The notes beneath the pieces are model-generated. The model had not been told where the DNA came from and did not search any database. It saw only the letters and a list, made by a program, of their open reading frames with translations. Both the position numbers and the translations under genes were made by a program. A DNA stretch of 64,000 nucleotides from Eubacteriales bacterium. GTDB taxonomy: Bacteria > Bacillota > Clostridia > Oscillospirales > Oscillospiraceae. Of the stretch, positions 40,601 through 49,178 are shown one piece after another. Where the stretch lies: the NCBI GenBank assembly GCA_030536515.1, contig JAUNPV010000007.1:61015-125014 (forward strand), in the 5' to 3' direction. Numbering within the stretch: position 1 is the stretch's first letter; each line of letters opens with the position of its first letter.

Positions 40601-43252
40601 GGCACCCAAAAGGACATTACCGTCCGAAACGGCACGGTGGTTGCCCAATATGATGAGCAGTTCCATATCCAGATGGACCTGAACCTGGATACGGACCACC
40701 GGCACGAGGCAACAGAAGATAAGCTGGCGGCTTTCTTTGCCAATGCGACAAGTGAGCAGGCAGGCTCCCTGATTGACAGAAACCAGCAGACCTTTGATTA
40801 TGCAGAGAAATACAATGCTGAACACGAAGGCACTGTAGAATGGCTTTCTGAGAAGCATTTTCAGGACCCGGCTATCAAAGTCCCAGCTGGTGCTACAAAA
40901 GAACAATTTCCCGACAATCCGGAAACGGCTTGTGACCTTATTTTGAGCGGCACAGACCCCTTCTATAATGTGTTTAGTGTTCCTGCCAGTTGGCTTGCTG
41001 CCAAAACAACCGGCAGCAAACATCGTACAGTCTACCTGAATGTTCCCTTCGGCAGCTATACGGTTATCAATGTGGTCAACGATATGAGCGGTGAGGAGCC
41101 AACGGTCATCACTGACTTTGCCCCCCAGCTCTGGTATCAGGATTCTGATGGCAAGTGGATCAGTCAGCCCGCCAAGCACACTATGGAGAACTACACCCAG
41201 ACCCAGCGCACCCTTATAAATTTCGACCCCGATATCGAGCAAATTGATATTGCAACCCAGGGCCAGTACATCTATGCTTCAATTCTTGCCCCCAACGCCA
41301 CGCTTCATGTCCCGGAAAATACGGATATCAACCTCCACGGCACCATCGTTCTGGGCGGACTGAATTGTGACAAACCCGGCAACCCCAGTGCCATCATTGA
41401 AAACCCCTTCCAGGTGGGCGGCGCACTGACAGCTAAGAAAACCGTGGTCTGCGACTCTGCCGAACAAGACCATGACGGAAATAATTGTACTATCGCCGCT
41501 GGGGCTAATTGGACGGATTATTATGCAGACGTTACCCTCCAGTCGCTGGATGGCATGAACCGGGCGGTGATTGAATCCACCATCAAGGGTTTGCCGTTGG
41601 ACGGAACCATTAAGCACATCGACGGCGTGGCCCCCGGCAAGTACCGTGTTTCCTTTGAACAGGTGTATAAGTATGGCATTGATAACGCCATCGTGTACAT
41701 CGAAAACGACACCGGCACTTACTACATTATGGATGGTGGAGAAAAGCAATACTGTGATGCGGATGGTACAAGTACAACTGGACCAGTGTACGACCTCTAC
41801 CTGGGCCACCACGCATTCAGCGGAGCGACCTTTAATAACGGCGGTGAAATGCTCATCATCGTCCAGTCCGGCGAAAGCCAGGAGGTCACCATCACCAACC
41901 ACTATGACACCAAGCCCTCCACCCAGTACGCCGTCCAAAAGCTGTGGATGGAACAGGGCACGGTCATGATTGACAACGTTCCAACAAAGGTAGACTGGGT
42001 CATTGACGCACCGCCCAATGCCAATGTGGAGGTTACGCTTTATCAGAAAGACTCAGGGCATACAGAGAAAGTTTTTGACACTTGCATATTGGATAATAGC
42101 AACAACTGGTATCATTCATGGACTGGTCTGCCAAAGACAGATACTTGGGGATATGACTTTATCTACTCGGTGAAGGAAACAACCCCATGGCCCGGCTATA
42201 CCCATGACCAAGACAAAGACGTTACAACCAACGGCAACGTCGCCACGGTCAAGAACTGGAAGACCCCGCCGCAGCCCCAGTCGCTTAAGGTTGACAAGGT
42301 CTGGTTCGACGAAAACGGCTATAAGATTACAGACCCTGATGCGCTTGACAGAAAGACTCTGAGCGTGTCCCTTTACCGGCGAGAGGGTCAGATGCGGCAG
42401 AAGGACAACAATCTGAACACCGTCACCGTCAAGCTCAACGGCAAGACTATCGGCGGCCCCTACCCGTATTTCCCCGGAAGTGAAGTCACCGTTATGATGA
42501 AATACACACACTGGGGAGAAGGAACAAATACTTCCGGCCAAAGTCCAACCTTTACTTTGTCCAATGGAAATAAAAATTACCAATCCATTGGGTATACCCC
42601 TGTAGAGAAAGGAACAATGGTCCCAATCGGGAAAGAAAATCAGGAGCACGCCACCTATGCGCTGTCACAGTTCAACCTTGGCGAACTTCATGGAGATGTG
42701 GTGTTGACTGTGAAAGAACCAAACTACACAGGCCAAGACTACTCCATCATCATGCCCGGTGAGGCAACGACCCCAACCCATCCTCTGTCGGCTTATGTTG
42801 CCCCCGCCGCCACCTTCTCCGAGACCCCCACCAGCAATTACATTGACTGGGAAAATTTCGAGAAGGTTTCGGATTCGACAGGCACGGTCACATTGCCCAA
42901 AGATGGCGAGTGGACTCACACATGGGACAATCTGCCACCAACCGACGGCGAAGGCACCTTCTACCAATACTTCGTCTTTGAGGAAGTTCCGGATGGGTAT
43001 GAGCAGACCTACATTGTGGATGGGCGGCTTTATCCCGCCGCGACGCCGGAGAAGCCCAACGGGGTTCCCGGGATGACGGAGGGGTTCATCACCATTCAGA
43101 ACCGGCCTGTCCCCTATGGTCCGGAGCTTCCGATGACGGGCTCTGTTGGGACAACCCCGTATACCTTGGGAGGACTGCTGACGATGGGGTTGGCAGTTGT
43201 CCTGATGCAGTATAACCGAAAAAAGCGCAGAAAGGAGGAGAGCTCCCCCTGA
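37685..43252 (+). CDS. Giant LPMTG-anchored surface protein: HxHxxxC repeats, CHAP-like, choice-of-anchor A and Cna_B domains
   Basis: A 1855-residue cell-wall protein, probably the pilus tip or a large adhesin. A membrane/signal segment lies at about residues 22-46. Thirteen HxHxxxC motifs cover about 52-365 and eight more about 565-715, including three identical-phase 39-residue repeats (bases 39371-39721). Between them, about 385-505, is a CHAP-like domain in which Ser430 (GDWSEYF) takes the place of the expected catalytic Cys, while His495 (MDHMAIV) is kept. A choice-of-anchor A domain spans about 895-1250, and Cna_B-type domains follow, the last interrupted by about 150 residues. LPMTG is at 1815-1819, then a membrane helix and a basic tail. 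Confidence 0.9.
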   Translation: MAYPVLEKAHQYTASRKRRSRWQKVVTGMAAVVVFCTTYALILPAITLEREPLCGLEEHTHTDSCYSLPMEFTCRPDAGGVTVVHTHSQLCYDRAGQLICPLPEILEHVHDESCYEQLPLPEPHTHGEGCYREVRELTCPLEETEPHTHDESCMGKRKVLLCTIPESEGHTHSESCRVTEDYLVCGQEESQGHTHGEGCRDEEGNLICGQEEFQGHTHSEDCWATEDHLACGREESQGHTHGEACWGEESCYVCGREETGGHCHTDACYTVKQELICTREELAPEDIPSEPEKRLICTREEIVLHTHTDQCWDQQHNLICEKPEVVQHVHTDDCLSPIPGAQPVLTCPLEAHEHTDACLTDPEADLETPADWEAALPGDLTGKWAEDLLRVAESQLDYQESVRNVLLTEEPVRGYTRYGAWVEDPYGDWSEYFVSFCQHYAGIPEEAFPRHPDRPQWCRELEQENWGIYLTPDRHTPAPGDTVYLDLDADGEMDHMAIVEELLPQTQEEPARLAVIGGDLSNRVQREKYDLDAPELLGYASLAAAKERYDRLTSPQPPAVTYYCGQEEHTHGPACYDESGTLICQKPEHTHTEACQVETVYYCGQEAHTHGPACYDESGTLICQTPEHTHTEACQVETVYYCGQEEHTHGPACYDGSGTLICQTPEHTHTEACQVETVYYCGLTEHVHSLACHGEDGTLICGLTEHLHTTACRYQLTHQTLVADILGDIMPFADFAIEDEDQDGDGKPKISVTGELPEGAKLTATKLYNVVDMENLAFAYDLSIKVDDKEYSPVPGTMTIRFALPGITDNPTKTLKAFRLPPAPQAEEAQAAATLAAPAYGAPVPVEAKTVDNCLEIQTSETGVYVATAENAPLVPPCPGEECGLDDYLRDWVSCTGINPFGTAQGFNLFLLGNMNNWGVVHGNAAISGNITGTSNSISYDEGSSHNYAADTTEHYPIGLILGGEQNAETTDGTQKDITVRNGTVVAQYDEQFHIQMDLNLDTDHRHEATEDKLAAFFANATSEQAGSLIDRNQQTFDYAEKYNAEHEGTVEWLSEKHFQDPAIKVPAGATKEQFPDNPETACDLILSGTDPFYNVFSVPASWLAAKTTGSKHRTVYLNVPFGSYTVINVVNDMSGEEPTVITDFAPQLWYQDSDGKWISQPAKHTMENYTQTQRTLINFDPDIEQIDIATQGQYIYASILAPNATLHVPENTDINLHGTIVLGGLNCDKPGNPSAIIENPFQVGGALTAKKTVVCDSAEQDHDGNNCTIAAGANWTDYYADVTLQSLDGMNRAVIESTIKGLPLDGTIKHIDGVAPGKYRVSFEQVYKYGIDNAIVYIENDTGTYYIMDGGEKQYCDADGTSTTGPVYDLYLGHHAFSGATFNNGGEMLIIVQSGESQEVTITNHYDTKPSTQYAVQKLWMEQGTVMIDNVPTKVDWVIDAPPNANVEVTLYQKDSGHTEKVFDTCILDNSNNWYHSWTGLPKTDTWGYDFIYSVKETTPWPGYTHDQDKDVTTNGNVATVKNWKTPPQPQSLKVDKVWFDENGYKITDPDALDRKTLSVSLYRREGQMRQKDNNLNTVTVKLNGKTIGGPYPYFPGSEVTVMMKYTHWGEGTNTSGQSPTFTLSNGNKNYQSIGYTPVEKGTMVPIGKENQEHATYALSQFNLGELHGDVVLTVKEPNYTGQDYSIIMPGEATTPTHPLSAYVAPAATFSETPTSNYIDWENFEKVSDSTGTVTLPKDGEWTHTWDNLPPTDGEGTFYQYFVFEEVPDGYEQTYIVDGRLYPAATPEKPNGVPGMTEGFITIQNRPVPYGPELPMTGSVGTTPYTLGGLLTMGLAVVLMQYNRKKRRKEESSP
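39371..39721 (+). repeat. Three in-frame tandem repeats of 117 bp inside the giant surface gene
   Basis: Units begin at 39371, 39488 and 39605, with a diverged continuation at 39722. Each encodes 39 residues with two HTH-xxx-C motifs. Near identity implies recent duplication and likely copy-number variation. Confidence 0.9.
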
Positions 43253-43388
43253 TGCAGCGCACCTGCGGGCCTCTCCCCCGGGAGAGGCGCCCCAAGTCCC
43301 CGGCGGGAGCCCATCCCCCCTGCGGCCACCCCGCCCAAGCGTCCCCACACATCAAACAATCAAGGAAATGAGAAAGGAAGTTTATCAA
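43253..43388. other. Spacer before the backbone pilin gene
   Basis: It contains a CCTCTCCC/GGGAGAGG hairpin without a T-tract, then C-rich DNA and the pilin RBS AAAGGAAG (43373-43380). It may be an RNA processing or stabilising site that raises pilin output. Confidence 0.4.
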
Positions 43389-44867
43389 ATGAAAGCTATG
43401 AAAAAGTTATTTGCACTCCTCCTGGCCCTGACCATGGTATTCGGTCTGGCCGCTACGGGGTATGCGGCTGAGTTCGACCCTACTGCCAAGGGCACAATCA
43501 AGATTGAAAATGCAGTTGTTGGTGCAACTTACCATGCCTACCGCCTGCTGGCGTTGGAATCCTTTAATGACGATACTCCCGATGATACCAATGGCGGCCA
43601 GTATACCTATAAGCTCATTGAAGACAGCCCCTGGAACACATTCCTGACCGGTGCTACTGTCAAGAACGTTTACCTGACGATTGATGATCAGGACTACGTG
43701 ACTTGGGCAGACGGTGCTGACGCAGCCGAATTTGCCAAGCTGGCACAGGCTTTTGCGGCTGATTCGGAGAATGGTATCACCGCTGATAAAACCGAAACAG
43801 CTGCCACTACAACCGTCGAAATGACGGACTTGGCGCTTGGCTACTATCTGGTTGATACCTCCATGGGTTCCCTGTGTTCCCTGAATACCACGGACTACGT
43901 TGCTGAGATTAAGGAAAAGAACGAAGCTCCCGAGATTGAAAAGACTGTCAAGGAGAACACCACTAAAGAGTATGGCGAAAGCAATACCGCCGGTGTTGGC
44001 GAAGTCGTTGAATTCCAGGCAACCATTACCGCTAAAAAGGGTGCTCAGAACTATATCCTGCACGATAAGATGGATGCAGGCTTGACCTTTATCGACGTGA
44101 CCAGTGTGACTCTGAATGGCACCGCTCTGGCTGAGAATACAGACTATACGGTTACTGCCCCCGGGGATGAAACTGACAACCCCTGCACCTTCCACGTCAC
44201 AATTCTGAAGGAATTGAAAGAAAACGAAAGTGTTGTCGTGAACTACACTGCCCGTGTGAACGAGAATGCCGTTGTTACAGATCCCTTCAACAAGAACGAA
44301 GCAAAGGTTGAGTACGGCGACAACCACTTTACCGAGCCTGATACCACCGTTACCAAGGTCTTTGATGTGGATATCCTGAAGTACACCATGGCTGGTGCCC
44401 CTGCTGTTGAAACCGGCCTGGCTGGCGCAATCTTTGAGCTTGCTAATACTGACGCTGCGGGGTACACTCCCATCAACTTTGTTGAAGAAAGCACGAATGT
44501 TTATGAGGCTTGCTTCAATACTCAATGCACCCACGCATCTCATGTAACTCAGTTCACCACTCCTGAAAATGGCAAGTTTACTTTGAAGGGCCTGGATGCT
44601 GGTACTTATTACCTGCACGAAATCAAGGCTCCCGACGGCTATAACAAGCTGGCTGGCCCTGTCACCATTACGATTGATGAAAATGGAAAGGTCAATGCTA
44701 CCACAGATGAGCCTAATGGTGTTGAGGAAGTTAAGGTCCTGAACCAGTCCGGCACCGAGCTGCCCTCCACCGGCGGTGTTGGCACCACCCTGTTCTACAT
44801 CTTCGGCGGCATTCTGATGGTTGGCGCAGTGGTCCTGCTCATCACCAAGAAGCGCATGAACGCCTGA
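43389..44867 (+). CDS. Backbone pilin, isopeptide-forming, LPSTG-anchored (SpaA-like)
   Basis: A 492-residue secreted protein. The signal peptide is about residues 1-27, ending GYAA. The middle has a fimbrial isopeptide (D2) domain pattern. A Cna_B domain near the end holds the E-box YYLHEIKAPDGYNKL (about 409-423). LPSTG is at 458-462, followed by a membrane helix and KKRMNA. The lysine in YVAEIKEKN (about 173-181) could be the pilin-motif lysine used by sortase C. Codon use is more A/T-rich at third positions than in its neighbours, consistent with high expression. The ATG at 43389 fits the RBS better than 43368. Confidence 0.92.
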   Translation: MKAMKKLFALLLALTMVFGLAATGYAAEFDPTAKGTIKIENAVVGATYHAYRLLALESFNDDTPDDTNGGQYTYKLIEDSPWNTFLTGATVKNVYLTIDDQDYVTWADGADAAEFAKLAQAFAADSENGITADKTETAATTTVEMTDLALGYYLVDTSMGSLCSLNTTDYVAEIKEKNEAPEIEKTVKENTTKEYGESNTAGVGEVVEFQATITAKKGAQNYILHDKMDAGLTFIDVTSVTLNGTALAENTDYTVTAPGDETDNPCTFHVTILKELKENESVVVNYTARVNENAVVTDPFNKNEAKVEYGDNHFTEPDTTVTKVFDVDILKYTMAGAPAVETGLAGAIFELANTDAAGYTPINFVEESTNVYEACFNTQCTHASHVTQFTTPENGKFTLKGLDAGTYYLHEIKAPDGYNKLAGPVTITIDENGKVNATTDEPNGVEEVKVLNQSGTELPSTGGVGTTLFYIFGGILMVGAVVLLITKKRMNA

Positions 44868-44873
44868 GTCCCC

Positions 44874-44930
44874 AGCGCTTCTCCCAGAGGAGAAGCAGTC
44901 CCAGGCCCCCACCCGGGGGCCTGGGATTGA
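44874..44930 (+). promoter_or_regulatory. Two hairpins after the pilin gene, probable attenuator or processing site
   Basis: GCTTCTCC-caga-GGAGAAGC is followed by CCCAGGCCCCC/GGGGGCCTGGG. No T-run follows, so partial termination or 3' end protection is likely, setting pilin far above sortase. Confidence 0.5.
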
Positions 44931-44981
44931 TGGAGCGTGGGGGGCAATTCCCCCCGACAACGTCAAGGAGAGTCCTGGAAT

Positions 44982-45806
44982 ATGAGAAAGAATCTTTCTA
45001 CCTTTATTTTAATACTGATTCTGCTTGCAGGGCTGTCCTTGATGCTGTACCCTTCCTTCAGCGACTGGTGGAATTCCTCCCGGCAGTCCCGGGCCATTGC
45101 CAGCTATGCAGAGCAGGTGGCGGACCTGGACGAGGACAAATATCAGCAGCTTTGGGAGGCTGCCCGGCTCTACAATGAATCCCTCACCCGGCGGTCCAAC
45201 CGGTATCTGCTGGACGAGAGCCAGAAGGCGGCCTACCCGGAGCTGCTGAATCTGGGCGGCAACGGCATTATGGGCTATATCGAAATCCCCTCCATCAAGG
45301 TCTCCCTGCCCATTTACCACGGCACGGCGGAAAGCGTGCTGCAAATCGCCATCGGCCATCTGGACTGGACCAGCCTGCCCATCGGCGGCGAAAGCACCCA
45401 CTGCGTGGTGTCCGGCCACCGGGGGCTTCCCAGCGCACGGCTGTTTACGGATTTGGATAAGCTGGTGGCGGGGGACGTGTTCACCATGCGGATTCTGGAT
45501 GAGGTGCTGACCTACGAGGTGGACCAGATTCTCATTGTGGAGCCCCAGGAGGTGGAGCCGCTGGCCATCGTGGAGGGGCAGGACCTGTGCACTCTGGTGA
45601 CCTGCACCCCCTATGGCATCAACACCCACCGGCTGCTGGTCCGGGGCCACCGGATTGACAACATCGAGGCGGCCCGGGTGGCCCGGGTCACCGCAGACGC
45701 CATGCAGATTGAGCCGCTGATTGTGGCCCCGGTGGTGGCGGTGCCCCTGATTTTGATTTTGATGCTGGCTGTGTGCCTGCAGCCCTCTCAGAAAAAACGG
45801 AGGTGA
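44982..45806 (+). CDS. Class C sortase (pilus polymerase)
   Basis: A 274-residue membrane-bound transpeptidase that polymerises pilins by joining LPxTG threonine to a lysine of the next subunit. An N-terminal membrane helix is at about residues 6-24. Catalytic residues are H146 (SGHRGLPSARLF), C208 (TLVTCTPYG) and R217 (THRLLV). A C-terminal membrane helix lies at about 246-268, a class C trait. The ATG at 44982 has AAGGAG 11 bases upstream. It ends 5 bases before the next gene. Confidence 0.95.
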   Translation: MRKNLSTFILILILLAGLSLMLYPSFSDWWNSSRQSRAIASYAEQVADLDEDKYQQLWEAARLYNESLTRRSNRYLLDESQKAAYPELLNLGGNGIMGYIEIPSIKVSLPIYHGTAESVLQIAIGHLDWTSLPIGGESTHCVVSGHRGLPSARLFTDLDKLVAGDVFTMRILDEVLTYEVDQILIVEPQEVEPLAIVEGQDLCTLVTCTPYGINTHRLLVRGHRIDNIEAARVARVTADAMQIEPLIVAPVVAVPLILILMLAVCLQPSQKKRR

Positions 45807-45811
45807 CCTGC

Positions 45812-46768
45812 TTGAAAGAGAGAAGATGGATAACGTTTCTGCTGGCCCTGGTGCTGCTGGCGGGGGTCCTGCCGGTCAGGGCCCGGGCCATTGATGCCAT
45901 TGACCAGGACCGGGAGGTTTCCCTGACCATCCGCTGCATGGATGGGGATGTGCCTCTGGCGGGGGTCGAATTTGCCCTGTACCGGGTGGCGGATACGGAC
46001 GATTTTGGCGGTTTGACTGTGTGCGATGCCTTCCGGGACCATGTCCACGGCGATTTGAACGACCCGGACCGGTCGGAGGCCTTGGCCAGGGACCTGGCCA
46101 GGGCTGCCGCAGACCTGCCTGCCCTGGATGCCGGAAGCACCGATGCCCGGGGCCTGCTCCGCTTCCCCAGCCAGCAGGGCAGCCTGAGGCCGGGACTGTA
46201 TCTGGTCACTGGCCAGAGCCACAGCCACGGCGGCTATGTCTACACGGAAAACCCCGTGCTGGTGATGCTGCCCTGGCGCAATCAGACCGGCGGGGACATC
46301 GACACCTGGCACTATGACGTGGAGCGAACCGGCAAATTCGACAAGGTGGAGGAAAAGCACCCCGTCACCGTGGAGGTGGAGAAGATTTGGGTCACCGGCG
46401 GCCGAGAAAAGCCGGAAAGCCTCACCGTCCGCCTGTACAGGGACAGCAGACTGTTTGACGAGGTGATTTTGAATGAGAACAACGGCTGGAGCTACCGCTG
46501 GGAGGACCTGGAGCCGGGCCTGTGGGAGGTGGACGAGGCCGCGGTCAAGGGCTATGACAAGCAGATTATCCCCACGGTCAACGACGAACGGACCCACTAT
46601 CGGTTCAGGCTCGTCAACACCTACCGCCAGCCGGAAAATCCCGGCAAGCCGCCCAGGCTGCCCCAGACGGGCCAGCTCTGGTGGCCGGTGCCGGTGCTGC
46701 TGTCCGCCGGGCTGCTGCTGGTGCTGATTGGGATGCTCAGAAGAAGGGGGCAGAGCCGTGAGAATTAA
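45812..46768 (+). CDS. Minor pilin/anchor subunit with LPQTG motif
   Basis: A 318-residue secreted protein. The signal peptide is about residues 1-26. An N-terminal pilin-like domain with VPLAGVEFALYRVAD is followed by a Cna_B domain (about 190-275) starting VEKIWVTGGREKP. LPQTG is at 283-287, then a membrane helix and RRRGQ tail. The start is a TTG at 45812 with GGAGGTGA 6 bases upstream. Its small size and place beside the sortases suggest the basal or minor pilin. Confidence 0.88.
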   Translation: MKERRWITFLLALVLLAGVLPVRARAIDAIDQDREVSLTIRCMDGDVPLAGVEFALYRVADTDDFGGLTVCDAFRDHVHGDLNDPDRSEALARDLARAAADLPALDAGSTDARGLLRFPSQQGSLRPGLYLVTGQSHSHGGYVYTENPVLVMLPWRNQTGGDIDTWHYDVERTGKFDKVEEKHPVTVEVEKIWVTGGREKPESLTVRLYRDSRLFDEVILNENNGWSYRWEDLEPGLWEVDEAAVKGYDKQIIPTVNDERTHYRFRLVNTYRQPENPGKPPRLPQTGQLWWPVPVLLSAGLLLVLIGMLRRRGQSREN

Positions 46769-47396
46769 AAGAGGGACCCTTCCCACGGCCCTGGGCCTGG
46801 TGCTGATTGCCGGGGCCCTGGCCCTGTCCGGGTACAATCTCCGGTCGGCCACGCAGGCGGAAACCGCCAGCGTTCAGGCCGTGGCGCAGCTGGAGCAGCT
46901 CCGCCCGGAACCAAAGCCCCGGATTGACGCTGCCTCCCTGGTCAGCATCCCGGATATGGAGCTGCCGGACTACGTCCTCTGCCCGGAGATGGAAATGCCG
47001 GAGAAGCTGCTGAACGGCCGGGCCTATATCGGCACCCTGGAAATTCCGGCGCTGGCGCTGGAGCTGCCGGTTATCAGCCGGTGGAGCTATCCGGCCTTTC
47101 AGGTGTCCCCCTGCCGCTACCAGGGCTCCGCCTACACAGATGATTTGATTCTGGCGGCCCACAACTACCCCGCCCACTTCGGCCGTATCAAGGAGCTGAA
47201 CGTGGGGGACCGGCTGAGCTTCACCGACATGGACGGCAACGTGTTTTCCTACCAGGTGGTTGCCCGGGAAATTTTGGAGCCGGAGGATGTGGAGGCCATG
47301 GAAGCCGGCGGCTACGCCCTGACCCTGTTCACCTGCACCCTCGGCGGCCAGCACCGGGTCACCGTCCGCTGCGACAGAGCCCCGGCGGAGGTGTAA
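46758..47396 (+). CDS. Second sortase-family transpeptidase
   Basis: A 212-residue protein with one N-terminal membrane helix (about residues 8-26). The sortase core holds the His in LAAHNYPAHFG (about 132), the Cys in LFTCTLGGQHRV (about 193) and the Arg in the same segment. The family class is not clear; no C-terminal helix is present, unlike the class C enzyme. The GTG start at 46758 has AAGGGGG upstream and overlaps the minor-pilin end by 11 bases. It may anchor the finished pilus to the wall or handle the giant LPMTG protein. Confidence 0.88.
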   Translation: MRIKRGTLPTALGLVLIAGALALSGYNLRSATQAETASVQAVAQLEQLRPEPKPRIDAASLVSIPDMELPDYVLCPEMEMPEKLLNGRAYIGTLEIPALALELPVISRWSYPAFQVSPCRYQGSAYTDDLILAAHNYPAHFGRIKELNVGDRLSFTDMDGNVFSYQVVAREILEPEDVEAMEAGGYALTLFTCTLGGQHRVTVRCDRAPAEV

Positions 47397-47403
47397 AAAT
47401 CTG

Positions 47404-47455
47404 AAGGACCCCGCTGCCTTTCCGGATACACCGGAAGGGTAACGGGGTCCTTTTC
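47404..47455. terminator. Terminator at the end of the pilus locus
   Basis: AAGGACCCCG and CGGGGTCCTT enclose an inner hairpin CCTTTCCGG/CCGGAAGGG. TTTT follows. It lies between convergent genes. Confidence 0.82.
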
Positions 47456-47466
47456 CTATATAAACG

Positions 47467-48873
47467 CTAGAAGCAGAGCATTCCGACCACGGGCAGCCAC
47501 AGGCTGGCCAGGGCGATGACCACCAGCTGGATGAGGGCGGTGGATTTTGGCATATCGAACATTCCGTAGGCGCCGGTGGAGAAGGTCAGGAAGGGCACCG
47601 TGTCCAGGGGCAGCAGGTAGCACTGGCTGGCGCACAGGCCCAGGGCGGCCATGACCAGCACCGGGGAGACGCCGATGCTCATGCAGAAGCTGACCAGAGG
47701 CCCGGCCAGCATGGTAATCAGCGCCGGGGCCACGGGAATGGGAATCAGCAGCACAAAAACCAGCGCCGCCACAAAGGCGATGACCAGAGGCATGGAGGCG
47801 GTGAAGGCGGTGGGGAACAGCACCGCCGCCAGCCAGGCGCTCAGGCCGCTGGAGGAGATGACACCGCCAATGGAAATCATGCTGCCCAGCAGAATGAAGG
47901 CCTCCAGGCTGACGGACCGGGCAAAATCCTCCCATTTCAGCACGTTCAGCTTTCCGGGAACGCACAGGGCGAACAGGCCGACAAGGGCCACGGCGGCGAT
48001 TTGCAGCCTGGGGACCCAGGAGCTGAGAATCCACAGACTCAGCATGGCCCCCAGCACCACAATCACGTACACATCCCGGGCGGTCATTTTTGGCGGCAGC
48101 TGGCGGACGGTGGACTCCACGAAATCCGCCAGCTTCTGCCTGGGCAGCGGGGCGGGCTTGTAGACCTTGACAAACACCAGCCAGGACAGGGGCAGCAGCA
48201 CGGCGGCCATGGGAATGCCCATGAGCATCCAGTCCACAAAGGGAATGGTGGCCCCGGCGTGCTTTTCCAGCATACTGATGACCAGAATGTTGATGGAGGA
48301 CCCGGCGGGGGTCATCATGCCGCCGATCATGCTGGCCACGGGCATGGCAATCATATAGGCCCGGGCGGTGCGGCGGCGCGCCTGCGCATCGTCGTAGACG
48401 CTCAAAAACTGGTGAATCACCGGGATAAACACAGCGGCGGCGGCCACGTTGGAAATCACCGACGACAGCAGGGCCGTCACCAGCATGATGGCAAACAGCA
48501 GCTTGCTGGTGGTCTGGCCGAAGCGCCGCATCAGCACCACCAGCATCCGCTTGGAAATGGGGCACACGGTCATGGCCTCGGAAATGCCGAAGGATGCCAG
48601 CACAAAAAACAGCGTGGCATTGGAAAAGCCGGACAGGGCCCCGGGGACCGTTTCCACGCAGCCCAGAAAATACAGCAGCGGCACGGAAAACAGGCAGGTG
48701 ATGCCGATGGGGAAGGCCTGGGTCACCAGCAGCACAATGGTGGCAATCAGCACCCCCAGGGTGTTCTTCGCCGGGGCGGGCAGGGCCTGGGACGCCGGGA
48801 CCAGCAGCACCATCACGGCCAGGCTGACGGCGGCCAGCAAAATGCCCAAAAGCTGGGTTCTGGAAATCTTCAT
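47467..48873 (-). CDS. SLC13/DASS-type anion (dicarboxylate/sulfate) transporter
   Basis: A 468-residue inner-membrane symporter with about 11-12 helices. The SNVAAAAVFIPV motif (about 140-151) and the SSINILVISML segment are the paired SNT-like ion/substrate sites of the DASS family. The RBS is GGAGG. It has its own divergent promoter and stands alone. Substrate likely a di- or tricarboxylate or sulfate. Confidence 0.9.
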   Translation of the reverse strand: MKISRTQLLGILLAAVSLAVMVLLVPASQALPAPAKNTLGVLIATIVLLVTQAFPIGITCLFSVPLLYFLGCVETVPGALSGFSNATLFFVLASFGISEAMTVCPISKRMLVVLMRRFGQTTSKLLFAIMLVTALLSSVISNVAAAAVFIPVIHQFLSVYDDAQARRRTARAYMIAMPVASMIGGMMTPAGSSINILVISMLEKHAGATIPFVDWMLMGIPMAAVLLPLSWLVFVKVYKPAPLPRQKLADFVESTVRQLPPKMTARDVYVIVVLGAMLSLWILSSWVPRLQIAAVALVGLFALCVPGKLNVLKWEDFARSVSLEAFILLGSMISIGGVISSSGLSAWLAAVLFPTAFTASMPLVIAFVAALVFVLLIPIPVAPALITMLAGPLVSFCMSIGVSPVLVMAALGLCASQCYLLPLDTVPFLTFSTGAYGMFDMPKSTALIQLVVIALASLWLPVVGMLCF

Positions 48874-48929
48874 ATCTCATGTCCTCCGTTCGTGGCTGTG
48901 CAGAATTTTGTTCATTGAATACAATTATG

Positions 48930-48959
48930 ATTCTACCATTATGACAAAGTTTATGTCAA
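48930..48959 (-). promoter_or_regulatory. Sigma-A promoter of the DASS transporter
   Basis: On the minus strand, TTGACA (48954-48959), 18 bases, TAGAAT (48930-48935). Confidence 0.7.
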
Positions 48960-49114
48960 GAAAAATGGACTTCATTGTACAACTTCCACATATGCTCGGA
49001 ATCGGAGCCAAAAAATTCTCAATTTCGAGGAAGCCCGGCAGCCCCGAAAATCCCCCGCCCGGGGGACGGGATGCATCCATGCCAATTACAGGCAAGAAGA
49101 TGCAATTTATGCAC

Positions 49115-49143
49115 TCGCCAAACGGCCGAAATTGGGTTATACT
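49115..49143 (+). promoter_or_regulatory. Putative promoter of the GH94 phosphorylase gene
   Basis: TCGCCA (49115-49120), 17 bases, TATACT (49138-49143), 36 bases before the ATG. Confidence 0.5.
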
Positions 49144-49178
49144 GTAAATGGAAAATCATGCTTTGGAGGAGAGCATTT

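Larger units (their letters stand above)
48874..49178. other. Divergent promoter region between the DASS transporter and the GH94 gene
   Basis: About 305 bases without a credible gene. It holds the transporter promoter, a CCCCGCCCGGGGG-like hairpin (49062-49076) and the promoter of the phosphorylase gene. Confidence 0.6.

Noticed and set aside
38549-41242. Minus-strand open frame of 897 codons inside the giant surface gene
   Set aside because: Shadow of a repetitive GC-rich coding region; no start signal and no recognisable domain.
48975-49178. N-terminal extension of the GH94 phosphorylase from an upstream start
   Set aside because: The extension covers the promoter and has no resemblance to GH94 proteins, which begin with the YGHFDN-type sequence right after the ATG at 49179.
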